A stretch of 55,057 nucleotides of DNA from Bacillota bacterium (GCA_015059445.1 SVAK01000003.1:1-55057), one strand, 5' to 3'. Positions 43,693 to 52,880 are shown, counted from the first letter of the stretch. Notes: generated by a model from the letters alone, not told the origin. Translations and numbers: made by a program.

Positions 43693-44901
43693 ATGAGAGT
43701 AGAGATAGTAAAATTTGACAATCAGGGTCGCGGGATTGGTTATTTAAATGACAAAATAATTTTTATACCTAAAACTGTTCCCGGAGATATTATAAATGTA
43801 AGTATCACTTTAGAAAAAAAGAATCACATGGAAGGTAGATTATTAGAGATAATTACCCCTTCTAAATTAAGACAAAAACCCGTATGTCCTTATTTTGAAA
43901 TATGTGGTGGTTGTGACTTAATGCATATATCTATAAGTGAAGCTTTGGATTATAAATTGAATAAGGTTAATGATATATTAAAGAAAAATAAAATTGATTA
44001 TCAAGTATCTGAAATAATTAAAAGCGACAATCCTTACAATTATAGAGATAAAGTTACATTAAAGGTAGTAGAAGGAAAAATAGGCTTTTTTCAAAGCGAT
44101 ACACATTCTTTAGTTGAAATAAATTACTGTTATTTATGCAAAAAGATTATTAACAAATTAATAATGGATTTACCGAAATTAAATATAAACGATGGTGAAA
44201 TAGTTATTAGATGTAATTATAATGATGATATATTACTTTCAATAACTACAAATGATGAATTAGAAAATATAGATAAGTTGATTAATGATTATAAAATAGT
44301 TGGTATAGTCAAAAACGATGAAACCATTTATGGAGAAAATTATTTTATTGATAAAATTAATAATTATTTATTTAAAGTTAGTTATAACTCATTCTTTCAA
44401 ATTAATCCTTTTATATGTTCGAAATTATTTGAATTAATTGAAATTTATACTAAAGAATCAAACAAAGTATTAGATTTATATTGTGGAGTTGGAACATTAA
44501 GTATTGTATCAAGTATTAATGCAAGTAGTGTTGTAGGAGTAGAAATAGTAGAAAATGCTATAATTGATGCCAACTTAAATAAGAATTTTAATGGAAGAAA
44601 TAATGTGGAATTTATTTGTGCTGACACTAAAGATATTTTAAATAAAATAACAAATAAATTTGACACGATTATTTTAGATCCACCTAGAAGTGGTGTAGTC
44701 AGAAATGTATTAGATAAAATAATAGAAGTTAATCCAAATAAAATTATTTATGTATCTTGTGATCCAAACACCTTAGCTAGGGATTTAAAATTATTAGAAA
44801 ATAATTACGAAATAAATAATTTTAAGTTATTAGATATGTTTCCAGAAACTGAACATGTAGAAAGCATTGTTATATTAAAAAATAATAGCAATAAAATGTA
44901 G
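43693..44901 (+). CDS. rlmD: 23S rRNA (uracil-C5)-methyltransferase, RlmD/RumA family
   Basis: A 402-residue SAM-dependent RNA methyltransferase of the TrmA group. The N-terminal TRAM domain (residues 1-55) is followed by the iron-sulfur cysteines C65, C71, C74 (CPYFEICGGC) and a fourth near 147 (NYCYLCKK). The Rossmann domain has the SAM motif VLDLYCGVGTLS, the DPPRSGV motif, and the catalytic cysteine in YVSCDPNTLARDL. Bacillota have two or three such paralogues (RlmCD-like, dual U747/U1939), so the exact target base is not settled. Confidence 0.9.
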   Translation: MRVEIVKFDNQGRGIGYLNDKIIFIPKTVPGDIINVSITLEKKNHMEGRLLEIITPSKLRQKPVCPYFEICGGCDLMHISISEALDYKLNKVNDILKKNKIDYQVSEIIKSDNPYNYRDKVTLKVVEGKIGFFQSDTHSLVEINYCYLCKKIINKLIMDLPKLNINDGEIVIRCNYNDDILLSITTNDELENIDKLINDYKIVGIVKNDETIYGENYFIDKINNYLFKVSYNSFFQINPFICSKLFELIEIYTKESNKVLDLYCGVGTLSIVSSINASSVVGVEIVENAIIDANLNKNFNGRNNVEFICADTKDILNKITNKFDTIILDPPRSGVVRNVLDKIIEVNPNKIIYVSCDPNTLARDLKLLENNYEINNFKLLDMFPETEHVESIVILKNNSNKM

Positions 44902-44925
44902 CATAAAATTTTTGAAGGAGTAGTT

Positions 44926-45078
44926 ATGAAAAAAGAAAGAATTGTTTTTTTAGATTATTTGCGAGTTTTTGCGATAATAGCAGTCATTATTCTACATGTG
45001 GTAGCAAATGATTGGTATGGATTAAAAGTAAGAGAATTTAATTGGAATGTGCTGAATGTATATGATAGTATAAGATAA
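44926..45078 (+). pseudogene. 5' remnant of an acyltransferase-3 (OatA-like) gene
   Basis: A GAAGGAG site precedes an ATG that opens 50 codons coding for the first membrane helix of the acyltransferase-3 family: RIVFLDYLRVFAIIAVIILH. The frame then ends in TAA right after VYDSI, where intact proteins continue into the second helix (about 350-600 residues in total). At this point the sequence switches to cardiolipin-synthase coding sequence in another frame (open from 45074). A deletion joining two genes explains both remnants. Confidence 0.7.
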
Positions 45079-45769
45079 TCTTAAACAATATTTAAATCAG
45101 GATAAAACTTTAGATAAATTAAAAGATGAGAATTATGATGCTTATCTTCAAGCTAGCTATATTTATAAATCAACAAAATTGCCGAGTTATCAAAATACTA
45201 AAGTAACATATTATAAAATTGGTGAAGAATATCATGAAGCTTTAATAGATTCTTTGAAAAGTGCAAAAGAATATATTTTTATGGAATATTTTATTATTGA
45301 AGAAGGGAAAATGTGGAATTCAATTCATGAAATATTAAAAGAAAAAGTTAAATATGGAGTAAAAGTATACGTAACTTATGATGATTTTGGTTGTATTACA
45401 ACATTAGATGAAAATTATTATAAACAATTAAATAAAGAAAGCATTAAATGTATTCCTTCAAATAAATTTACTGCTGTTATGTCTAATATTCACAATAATA
45501 GGGACCATAGAAAAATAACTATTGTTGATGGTAAAGTGGGATTTACTAGTGGAATAAATATCGCTGACGAATATATTAACGTTAAAGTTAAGCATGGTCA
45601 TTGGAAAGATACAGGAATAAAATTAGAGGGCAATGCAGTTAAAAGTTTAACAGCATTATTTTTAGAAACTATGAATAACTCTGAGTTAATTACTGAAAAA
45701 GCAACAAAATTAAAGGGATGGAAAAAATTATTAGCTGAATCAATGAAAGATTTTTCGCCGTTGTTTTAA
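45074..45769 (+). pseudogene. cls: Internally deleted cardiolipin synthase (phospholipase D family)
   Basis: Open frame without a proper start, encoding the stretch before and including the first phospholipase D domain: NYDAYLQASYIYK, EALIDSLKSAKEYIFMEYFIIEEG, and the HKD motif HRKITIVDGKVGFTSGINIADEY. The N-terminal membrane helices are missing. After LTALFLETMN the second HKD domain is missing too, and the frame passes into a short tail ending FSPLF, like the C-terminal ends of complete cardiolipin synthases. About 230 codons remain of about 500, so the product cannot be an active enzyme of the usual kind. Confidence 0.75.
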
Positions 45770-45850
45770 AGAACTATTGAATTAAACAAGAGTTTTTTAT
45801 AAGATAGAATTATCGTTAAAATGATTGTAAAATATAACTAGGTGATTTTT

Positions 45851-47185
45851 ATGAAAAAAATAACAAAATTTTTAATTTTAATTATAATTATATCTATATT
45901 TTTAACTATAATAGATTTAGTAAGTATTTATAATAGTAATAAACCTATTTTTGCCATTAAAGAAAAACTGGAAAATTTGAGTGATAAAAAGTATAAAGGA
46001 ATATTTTTTGACACCTATAATTGTGCTGTTTATAGTGCACCACAAATAAAATTGAAGTGGAACAAGTATGAATGTCCAGCAACAAGTTTAAATAATGAAT
46101 CAGAAAATAAAAATGATAGAAAAGTTGCTAAATTAACTTTAGTCGGAGATCTATTATTTGAACAACCTTTTTATGATGCTATAAGTAATGGTGATGATAA
46201 AAGTGAATATTTTAAATTGGTCAAAGATTATTTTGAAAATGATGATTTGTCAATTGGTAACATGGAGGTAGTTATTGGCAATGATACATTACAATCAAGT
46301 GGTACTGGATATAATTTTTGCGCTCCTGAATATATTGGTCATTTAGTTAGTACTTTAGATTTTGAAGTGCTGGGAACCGCAAATAATCATGCGTATGATA
46401 GGGGTAACGCAGGTATTAATTCTACAATAGATTTTTTTGAAACTAATACAGATATTACTATAGTTGGAACTTATAAAAATAAAGAAGATAGAGCAAATTT
46501 AAGAATATTAAATGTAAATGATATTAATTTTGGCTTTTTGGCTTATACTTACGGTACAAATCAAAAAGTAAGTAATTCTGATATAGATCTGATTGGTTAT
46601 TATAAAGACCCGTTAACAAAAGAATGGACTGAAGAGTATAAAGATAAAATTAGAGAAGAAGTAAAGCTGCTCAAAGAAAAGAGTGATGTAGTTATTATAT
46701 TAATGCATTGGGGTAGGGAATTTACTTATTCTCCTAATACTGAACAAAAAGAAATGGCTATGTTTTTAAATAGCTTAGGTGTAGATATAATTGTTGGTAG
46801 TCATTCACATAATATCCAGCCAATTGAAATTATTGGAGAAGAACATAAAACTTTAGTTTATTATTCTTTGGGTAATTTTATTTCTGCCGATGATGATATT
46901 GCGAGAACGCCTGAAGGAGAGGAAGAATTTGATAATGCTTACCAAGTGGGATTACTCTCTAACTTAAATGTGGTAATAGAAGGTGAAAAAATTAGTTTTG
47001 AAGATATTAAAACGGAATTAACAATTAATTATTTTGATAAAAATATGCGTAATTTTAAATTAATACCTTTTAATGAGTACAATGAAAATTATGAAAAAAC
47101 GCATTATAGATATAACCGAGGATTAACAAAAAATTTTATAGCGAATATATATGAAGATGTAATCGAAAAAAACTATCGTGCTTAA
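45851..47185 (+). CDS. CapA-family (poly-gamma-glutamate capsule type) metallophosphatase-like protein
   Basis: A 444-residue protein with an N-terminal membrane anchor (ILIIIISIFLTIIDLV) and a CapA/PgsA-type calcineurin-like domain outside: LTLVGDLLFEQPF, GNMEVVIG, GTANNHAYDRGNAGI, MHWGREFTYSPN, GSHSHNIQPIEI and YSLGNFIS. The residues 30-85 before it, with two cysteines (NCAVYS and YECPATS), form an additional small domain. In Bacillus CapA/PgsA is needed for poly-gamma-glutamate export; here no pgsB/C neighbours are present, so a different cell-surface role is possible. ATG 45851 follows AGGTGAT. Confidence 0.85.
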   Translation: MKKITKFLILIIIISIFLTIIDLVSIYNSNKPIFAIKEKLENLSDKKYKGIFFDTYNCAVYSAPQIKLKWNKYECPATSLNNESENKNDRKVAKLTLVGDLLFEQPFYDAISNGDDKSEYFKLVKDYFENDDLSIGNMEVVIGNDTLQSSGTGYNFCAPEYIGHLVSTLDFEVLGTANNHAYDRGNAGINSTIDFFETNTDITIVGTYKNKEDRANLRILNVNDINFGFLAYTYGTNQKVSNSDIDLIGYYKDPLTKEWTEEYKDKIREEVKLLKEKSDVVIILMHWGREFTYSPNTEQKEMAMFLNSLGVDIIVGSHSHNIQPIEIIGEEHKTLVYYSLGNFISADDDIARTPEGEEEFDNAYQVGLLSNLNVVIEGEKISFEDIKTELTINYFDKNMRNFKLIPFNEYNENYEKTHYRYNRGLTKNFIANIYEDVIEKNYRA

Positions 47186-47201
47186 TATTATAGGAGGTTT
47201 T

Positions 47202-47509
47202 ATGATTTGTTTAAAAACTCTTCGATTACTAGATGCTTATCAGGAGCATTCTTTAACTGAAATAGAGCGAAGAAGAGTTTGTCAGCAGAAAATCAATTAA
47301 AACTAAAAAAATTTATTGAAGAATCTGTAAGATTTTATAATTGCCAATTTATCATTTCCACGCATTCTCTATTTTTACTAGGATTAGAGGATGCCAAAAT
47401 TTATGATTTGGATAATACTCCGGTTGTTAAAAAAAGATGGTCTGATTTGAAAAATATTCAATTATATTATAATTTTTTTAAAAAAAGAGAAAATGAATTT
47501 AATGAATAG
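47202..47509 (+). pseudogene. Internally deleted AAA-type ATPase gene
   Basis: AGGAGG is followed by an ATG at 47202 and about 30 codons (ICLKTLRLLDAYQEHSLTEI) that look like the N-terminus of a small predicted ATPase of the COG3910/AAA_21 type. In another frame 47279-47509 encodes a clear C-terminal end of such a protein: SAENQLKLKKFIEESVRFYN, the FIISTHS switch (H-loop) and AKIYDLDNTPVVKK. Walker A and B are absent. A deletion of the middle of the gene explains both pieces. This is the third shortened gene within 2.6 kb. Confidence 0.65.
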
Positions 47510-47584
47510 TTAAGATTAATAAAAAAATTAGGTTTTTTAATTTTTATAAATATGAGTTTTAATATTTTATATTAAAATAAAAAA

Positions 47585-47593
47585 TGCTATAAT
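47585..47593 (+). promoter_or_regulatory. Extended -10 promoter of the 47616 operon
   Basis: TGcTATAAT (47585-47593), 22 bases before the ATG; no good -35, as is usual for extended -10 sites. Confidence 0.6.
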
Positions 47594-47615
47594 TATTACG
47601 TTAGAAGGTGAATCG

Positions 47616-49133
47616 ATGACAGTGGCAGAATGCTTTAAAGAACATAATGGTGTCGATGTTATATTTGATCCAAGTCCAGCCTATGGTGGTATGTGGTTTT
47701 TTGATGTTCATAATTTACGAAAATTATCTAAAGTAGAAGATGGCGCGAATTTGTTTGAAGCATTCTTAAGAAAATATTATATAAATCCTTTAAAAAGTAT
47801 ATTTAATACGGACTATATTTTAAATTTTAATATAGGAATGGATTCTGTTCCTAATTCAAATAATATAGGGCGTAAACTTTTGTTTTCTAAATATACATTT
47901 TTTGAAAATATAATTTATTTTTTAGATCAAAGATTAGATAGGAAAGGAAAAAATTCCGAAGCATATTTACAACAGTTAGCTGAATTAGCAAAAATGATTG
48001 ATTCTGATAATGAAACAAGAAATATGGCGTTTTCTGAAGCATTAAAAGAAAAAGTCAGTAGATTAAGAAATTTGAAAATAAATCAAATTAAATCGGAATA
48101 TTTTGATGCTGCTATGGAAGATTATGTTGCTTATAGCAATCAGATGACTTTTACCCAATATATTGATACTATTTATAATGCAACAGTTTCTTTACAAAAT
48201 GGTATGATTAAATTAGGAGATTTTTTTGATGTAGAAGTAGATTATCATGAAATGGCTGAGGCATTTGATTTAGATATATTTTATTTGTTATTTGCTAAAA
48301 TAATATATGAATTTAATATACAACAAGAAAAAAAATTTGGGTATTTGGATGGCAGTTTTCATTATTTATATGTTTATAATCAAGTTTTATCTAACCCGTC
48401 AAAAGTTGAAAAACGTTATAATCCTAAACTTTTTTATAGACATCCTAATGGGCAAAAGGAGTTAATCTCTAGATATCAATTTCAACAAAGTTATCGCGAT
48501 CTATTAGAACGTCATCCTGAAGTGAAACCAGTAATTCTACCAGACTTACCTGCTGATAGTGAAAAATATAAAAATATAGATTTAATGAGAAAAATTGGAG
48601 AAGCTACAACTAGTGGTGCAGCAGCATGGGAATTTTTGCCTAAAGGGGAGAAAATAAAAAGAGGAGAAGTTTCTAAGGTGAATAGTTCTTCTGTTGGAAG
48701 AACCAGAAAAGATAAAAGCAAACTAATTGAAGAAGTTAATATGAGAATTGATATATTAGAAAATTCAGGTTATATTATTAGTCCTATAATGGGTTTAGAT
48801 ACTTTTTCAGGATACTATGCTTTTGTTTATCCTAATGGAAAAGTAATTTTAGAAAAGTTTTGGGAAAATGCTGAAACGCAAAATCCTGCAGTTGAATCTG
48901 CTACATATGTAATGACTATTGATAATTTCGTAGAACTTAGTAAAATGCCTAAACTGGCGTTGATTGAATATATAAAATCTTTTCCAGAAGTAGGAGTAAG
49001 AAGAATTTTCCATACTTCAATAAATAATTGGCAAAGAAATCTTTTTAACGAAATAAATGGAAGTTATAGATTTGAAGATGCAATAGACTTCATTAATAAT
49101 TTAAAAAATGGGGTGATTTCTAATGGCCAATGA
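47616..49133 (+). CDS. Unrecognised 505-residue protein
   Basis: A soluble 505-residue protein. No signal peptide, membrane helix, nucleotide-binding loop or known catalytic motif is seen. The N-terminal half is helical and aromatic-rich (FDPSPAYGGMWFFDVHNL, FNIGMDSVPNSNNIGRKL); a charged coiled stretch lies at about 110-160 (LAELAKMIDSDNETRN). The C-terminal part has a Gly/Tyr-rich beta segment with GYIISPIMGLDTFSGYYAFV and YPNGKVILEKFW. A basic, serine-rich linker (GEVSKVNSSSVGRTRKDKS) lies at about 350. Strong ribosome site (AGAAGGTGA) and promoter show it is expressed. It overlaps the next gene by 11 bases and ends in TGA. Confidence 0.7.
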   Translation: MTVAECFKEHNGVDVIFDPSPAYGGMWFFDVHNLRKLSKVEDGANLFEAFLRKYYINPLKSIFNTDYILNFNIGMDSVPNSNNIGRKLLFSKYTFFENIIYFLDQRLDRKGKNSEAYLQQLAELAKMIDSDNETRNMAFSEALKEKVSRLRNLKINQIKSEYFDAAMEDYVAYSNQMTFTQYIDTIYNATVSLQNGMIKLGDFFDVEVDYHEMAEAFDLDIFYLLFAKIIYEFNIQQEKKFGYLDGSFHYLYVYNQVLSNPSKVEKRYNPKLFYRHPNGQKELISRYQFQQSYRDLLERHPEVKPVILPDLPADSEKYKNIDLMRKIGEATTSGAAAWEFLPKGEKIKRGEVSKVNSSSVGRTRKDKSKLIEEVNMRIDILENSGYIISPIMGLDTFSGYYAFVYPNGKVILEKFWENAETQNPAVESATYVMTIDNFVELSKMPKLALIEYIKSFPEVGVRRIFHTSINNWQRNLFNEINGSYRFEDAIDFINNLKNGVISNGQ

Positions 49134-49593
49134 TTTTTATATTAAATTATTAAAATATATTAGCCAAGAAAGAGAAGCGTTTAACATTTTAGTTGCCACC
49201 GATAATGCTTTAGGGTTAAATGTGACTAGCGATGATATTATAAATTATCTAGAATTTTTTGGAGATAATAATAATTTTCAATCTTCATTAATAGGCAAGA
49301 TTATAATAACTGAGGGCGACATATTAAGTACTCTTAGGATTATTTATGATATTAAAGATTACCAAGGGGAATATACTTTATATATTAATAAAGATAATGT
49401 TGGAACCAATGCTTATTTAGTTAGCAGAGCCAACCAAATATATAAAGAATTGGGATTAAATTTAAATATAACTATTGATTATAGTGATAATTATAATAAA
49501 TATTTAAATGATTTGGTTACTATCGTCGGTAGCGAAACTTTTGTCAACACTGCTAGTATTGATTTTACAAACGCTAACAAAATTATTATGTAA
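49123..49593 (+). CDS. Unrecognised 156-residue protein, partner of the 47616 gene
   Basis: A small acidic protein of alternating helices and strands (VATDNALGLNVTSDDIINYLE, KIIITEGDIL, GEYTLYINKDNV, LNLNITIDYSDNY). No catalytic motif or family is recognised. It is coupled to the 505-residue protein by overlap (start inside its last codons, with GGGGTGAT as ribosome site), so the two probably act together or in equal amount. A strong terminator follows. Codon use is like the neighbours. Confidence 0.65.
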   Translation: MANDFYIKLLKYISQEREAFNILVATDNALGLNVTSDDIINYLEFFGDNNNFQSSLIGKIIITEGDILSTLRIIYDIKDYQGEYTLYINKDNVGTNAYLVSRANQIYKELGLNLNITIDYSDNYNKYLNDLVTIVGSETFVNTASIDFTNANKIIM

Positions 49594-49610
49594 AAATACG
49601 TCAAAAAAAA

Positions 49611-49641
49611 TAAAAAAAGTATTTGTAAATACTTTTTTTTG
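49611..49641 (+). terminator. Terminator of the 47616-49593 operon
   Basis: AAAAAGTATTT and AAATACTTTTT with a 2-4 base loop and eight T. Confidence 0.85.
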
Positions 49642-49669
49642 TTAGAATTAAAATAGGAGAGTGATTTAA

Positions 49670-50398
49670 ATGTTTATAGGAGAAAATCCGATACATATAA
49701 ATGCAGCAAAAGGGAGTATAGCAGAAATAGTATTAATGCCAGGTGATCCTTTAAGAGCCAAATATATTGCAGAAAACTTTTTAGAAGATGCAAAAGAAAT
49801 ATGTAATTTAAGAAATATGTTAGGTTTTACCGGGACATATAAAGGGACAAAAGTATCAGTTGTAGGTTCTGGAATGGGAATGCCTAGTATGGGAATTTAT
49901 TCTTGGGAATTATTTCATTATTTTAATGTTAAGAAAATTATTAGAATTGGTACCTGTGGGGTTGTAAGTCCAGAAGTACAAGTTCCTGAATTAATTTTAG
50001 CAAAGTGTGCTCATAGCGAATCAAATTTTGCTTATACATTTGATAATTATGAGGAACACATTACTTATCCATCTAGAGATTTAAATGATAAAATTATTGC
50101 AAATGCTAGAGAATTAAATTATAAACTTCATGTTGGCGATGTAACAACAATGGATGTTTTTGGACCTTATATTGATTGCGATAGAGTATTAAAAAGAATA
50201 CCAAAAGAATTAAATGTTATAGGTGAAGAAATGGAAGCTTTTGCACTATTTCATATCGCTAATCATTTTAACAGAGAAGCTGCTTGTATTTTAACGGCGG
50301 TAGATTCAAAATTTAGTGATATAGTTTTAAGTGGGGAACAAAGGCAAAATAGTTTAAACGAAATGATTACTTTAGCTTTAGAATCCATAATAAAATAA
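49670..50398 (+). CDS. deoD: Purine nucleoside phosphorylase, DeoD type
   Basis: A 242-residue hexameric-type phosphorylase for purine (deoxy)nucleosides. Landmarks are VLMPGDPLRAKYIAE, the phosphate-loop SGMGMPSMGIYSWEL, RIGTCGVV, TTMDVFGPY and GEEMEAFALF. Aligned by eye to the E. coli enzyme, the catalytic Asp (D204) is the Asp in TAVDSKF and the Arg (R217) the one in EQRQNS, so both are kept even though the loop between them differs. It is monocistronic behind a terminator. Confidence 0.93.
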   Translation: MFIGENPIHINAAKGSIAEIVLMPGDPLRAKYIAENFLEDAKEICNLRNMLGFTGTYKGTKVSVVGSGMGMPSMGIYSWELFHYFNVKKIIRIGTCGVVSPEVQVPELILAKCAHSESNFAYTFDNYEEHITYPSRDLNDKIIANARELNYKLHVGDVTTMDVFGPYIDCDRVLKRIPKELNVIGEEMEAFALFHIANHFNREAACILTAVDSKFSDIVLSGEQRQNSLNEMITLALESIIK

Positions 50399-50437
50399 AA
50401 AAACTGCAAAAATTTAAAATTTGCAGTTTTTTTTATT
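50396..50437. terminator. Bidirectional terminator between deoD and the phosphomannomutase gene
   Basis: AAAACTGCAAA (50400-50410) and TTTGCAGTTTT (50420-50430) with T-tracts on both strands; both stop codons abut it. Confidence 0.85.
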
Positions 50438-51793
50438 TTATTTATTATAAATATCAATTAAAGTGCTAAATATTTTAACCAAATTATTTAAACTTTTTTC
50501 GTCTTTAGATTCACATCTTAGCGTTATGTTTGGACCAGTGTTACTAGCTCTAACATATGCCCAGCTGTCTTTAAATAAAACTTTTAAACCATCTATTTCG
50601 ATATATTTATAATTTTTTTCATCACAATATTTTTTAATATTAGCTATAACTTCATATTTTTTTTCATCACTTGATGGGAATTTTTGTTCTGGAGTGTTAA
50701 AATATTTTGGAATTGTATTTACCAATTCAGATAATGTTTTATCAGTTTTGCTCAAAATTTCGATAAGCCGCAAAGAAGAATACATAGCACTTTCAGTATC
50801 TCGAAGACGATCATTAAGTGAAATGTGTCCTACATATTGAAAACCCAACGGAATGTTTTCTTTTAATACTTTTTCTTGGGTGTAACTTGTGGCTGTACGA
50901 CAAATTACTGGTGTACCACCTAAACGTAAAACTTCATCTTTAAAATTATCGGAAGATTTAGCATCATATAAGAATTTTTTGTTTTCCACTTTATCTATAA
51001 TATTTCTTAATATAATAATTGCATAACTTTCAATTGAAACTATATTGCCAAGTTCATCAACAATTCCAATTCGATCTCCATCACCATCAAAGCCGATTCC
51101 AATATCAGCTTTAATTTCTTTAACTTTATTTTTTAATTGTTCTAGATTTTTTTCAACTGATGGGTCTGGGTGATGATTAGGAAAGCTACCATCACTTTCT
51201 TCATTTATTATTGTCAAATCAATATTTAATTTTTCAAAAACATCTCTAGCAATTGTTGTTGTTGCGCCGTTAGCAGGATCTAAAACAACTTTAATTCTTT
51301 TTTTACCAAATTTTAAATGACTCACTATATAATTTATATAATCTTCTTTTATATTTTGATGTTCTATGGTACCATTTCCTTTTTTAAATATACCTTTATC
51401 AATGTATGTTTTTAAATCTTTTACCATGATGCCTCTGGCGTTAGTATATTCATCAAAAGAAAATTTAAATCCATTATCATCTTTGGGATTATGACTTGCG
51501 GTTATCATGATTCCAAACAACTTATTAACGTATCGAGCATAATAATGCATTGGAGTAGTAGTAAGTCCATAATCTATTACTTTTAAACCAGTATCTAGTA
51601 AACCTTTAATTAAATTCTTGTGTAATGATTCACTAGATAATCTGTTATCATGTGAAATTACACATGCATTTTGATTTAAAAATTCTTGAATAAAAGAACC
51701 ATAACCTAAACCAATTTTATAAGCAACATCTTCATTTATATCTACAGGATATTTGCCTCTAATATCATATTCTCTAAATATTTTATCCTTCAT
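50438..51793 (-). CDS. Phosphomannomutase/phosphoglucomutase
   Basis: A 451-residue alpha-D-phosphohexomutase. The four-domain order is seen: FREYDIRGKYP at the start, the phosphoserine loop TASHNPKDDNGFK, the metal loop GFDGDGDRIG, the sugar-specificity loop (about residue 310), and the phosphate-binding RASNTGPN near the C-terminus. The FREYDIRG start points to the AlgC/ManB bifunctional branch, which converts mannose- or glucose-6-phosphate to the 1-phosphates for cell-wall and exopolysaccharide precursors. It is a lone minus-strand gene. Confidence 0.92.
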   Translation of the reverse strand: MKDKIFREYDIRGKYPVDINEDVAYKIGLGYGSFIQEFLNQNACVISHDNRLSSESLHKNLIKGLLDTGLKVIDYGLTTTPMHYYARYVNKLFGIMITASHNPKDDNGFKFSFDEYTNARGIMVKDLKTYIDKGIFKKGNGTIEHQNIKEDYINYIVSHLKFGKKRIKVVLDPANGATTTIARDVFEKLNIDLTIINEESDGSFPNHHPDPSVEKNLEQLKNKVKEIKADIGIGFDGDGDRIGIVDELGNIVSIESYAIIILRNIIDKVENKKFLYDAKSSDNFKDEVLRLGGTPVICRTATSYTQEKVLKENIPLGFQYVGHISLNDRLRDTESAMYSSLRLIEILSKTDKTLSELVNTIPKYFNTPEQKFPSSDEKKYEVIANIKKYCDEKNYKYIEIDGLKVLFKDSWAYVRASNTGPNITLRCESKDEKSLNNLVKIFSTLIDIYNK

Positions 51794-52010
51794 GTCAATC
51801 CCTCACTATTATAATTTTAACAAAATGTTTAAGTAAAATCTATAAAATATATGTATTTTTATTTGCTTTAATGCTAAATAAAAATATTAATAATTCAAAG
51901 TTTAAAAGATCTAGAAAGGAGTAAAGTTGTGGTAAATCTTGTTTTTTTTAGAGATTAATAGTAATATATTCACAAAATTATTAACTCATAGTTTAGGAGG
52001 AAAAATTTAT

Positions 52011-52520
52011 ATGACATACAAGGATGCCTTAAATAATGTTTTAGAATATGAAGAATCTCTAGGTTTAAACATTCCTGAAGATACTGAAGTAGGATTACTT
52101 AGACAATATCTCATACGTGATGCGAGAATATTATCTACGGTATTACATGGCTTATCATTAGCAGAATTACGTAGTTATGAGAGCTATCCAACTGAAGAAT
52201 TAATAGAATATCATCAAGATTATAGTAGTGCTTATATTAATTTAGTTGAAAGTAATATGGCTTCTTATGTTGAAGAATTAAATATAGCTCGCCCAACATT
52301 TGCTAAGGCAGTTAATTTTTATTTGCTTGGTATTTATGAACACTACGGTATAACAGAAGAGCAAGCTTTAGATTTTATTTCTAAAATGACTGGAATTTCA
52401 AAAGAAGAATTGATTCGGTTTAAATCCCAAATAGACTTTAATTTAAGCAAAGAAATTTCAACCGGTATTTCGCCTTTCTTAAAAAGAGTAAGACAAAAAA
52501 ACGATAGTGATAAAAAATAA
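52011..52520 (+). CDS. Hypothetical helical protein, partner of an XRE regulator
   Basis: A 169-residue soluble, mainly helical and acidic protein. No HExxH or other catalytic motif is present, so it is not an ImmA-like protease, and no family is recognised. The start is the ATG at 52011 behind AGGAGG (51995-52000); a longer frame from a TTG at 51939 includes that site. The C-terminal half ends in a basic helix (FLKRVRQKNDSDKK). It is 28 bases before the XRE gene and probably co-transcribed with it. Confidence 0.65.
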   Translation: MTYKDALNNVLEYEESLGLNIPEDTEVGLLRQYLIRDARILSTVLHGLSLAELRSYESYPTEELIEYHQDYSSAYINLVESNMASYVEELNIARPTFAKAVNFYLLGIYEHYGITEEQALDFISKMTGISKEELIRFKSQIDFNLSKEISTGISPFLKRVRQKNDSDKK

Positions 52521-52547
52521 TATAAATTATAAGAAGGAGAAATATAT

Positions 52548-52880
52548 ATGCAAACTACTGAATTTACAATTTTATTCAAATCTTTAAGAGCAAGTAATAA
52601 TTTAACTCTTACTAGTCTTAGTGAGGAATTAAATCTGTCACTAACTTATTTACGAGATTTAGAAAATGGAAATAGAAAGCCTAATGAAAAAATAGTTGAA
52701 TCTCTAATTACTTTTTATAATTTGGATAATGCTCAAAAACGTATATTGTATGATGCTGTAGCTAAATCTACCGATAGTTTACCTTTTGATATTGTCAGAT
52801 TTTTAAAAAATAATCCTGTTAGTTTAGCACATGTTATCGAAATTATGGAACAAAGTAATTCCAAAAAAGAAGGAAGATAA
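52548..52880 (+). CDS. XRE-family helix-turn-helix regulator
   Basis: A 110-residue protein with a Cro/CI-type DNA-binding domain in residues 5-60: FKSLRASNNLTLTSLSEELN, the recognition helix SLTYLRDLENGNRKP, and EKIVESLITFYNLD. The C-terminal 45 residues are helical with no known ligand domain. AAGGAG precedes the ATG. Paired with the unknown protein just upstream; the arrangement resembles small regulator pairs, but no toxin fold is recognised, so a toxin-antitoxin call is not made. Confidence 0.85.
   Translation: MQTTEFTILFKSLRASNNLTLTSLSEELNLSLTYLRDLENGNRKPNEKIVESLITFYNLDNAQKRILYDAVAKSTDSLPFDIVRFLKNNPVSLAHVIEIMEQSNSKKEGR

Noticed and set aside
51928-51957. Nine-codon leader peptide starting at a GTG after AGAAAGGAG
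   Set aside because: The peptide has no regulatory codon run and no attenuator hairpin follows, so it is probably chance.
52011-52880. Toxin-antitoxin call for the XRE pair
   Set aside because: No toxin fold or ImmA-type motif is recognisable; the pair is described without that label.
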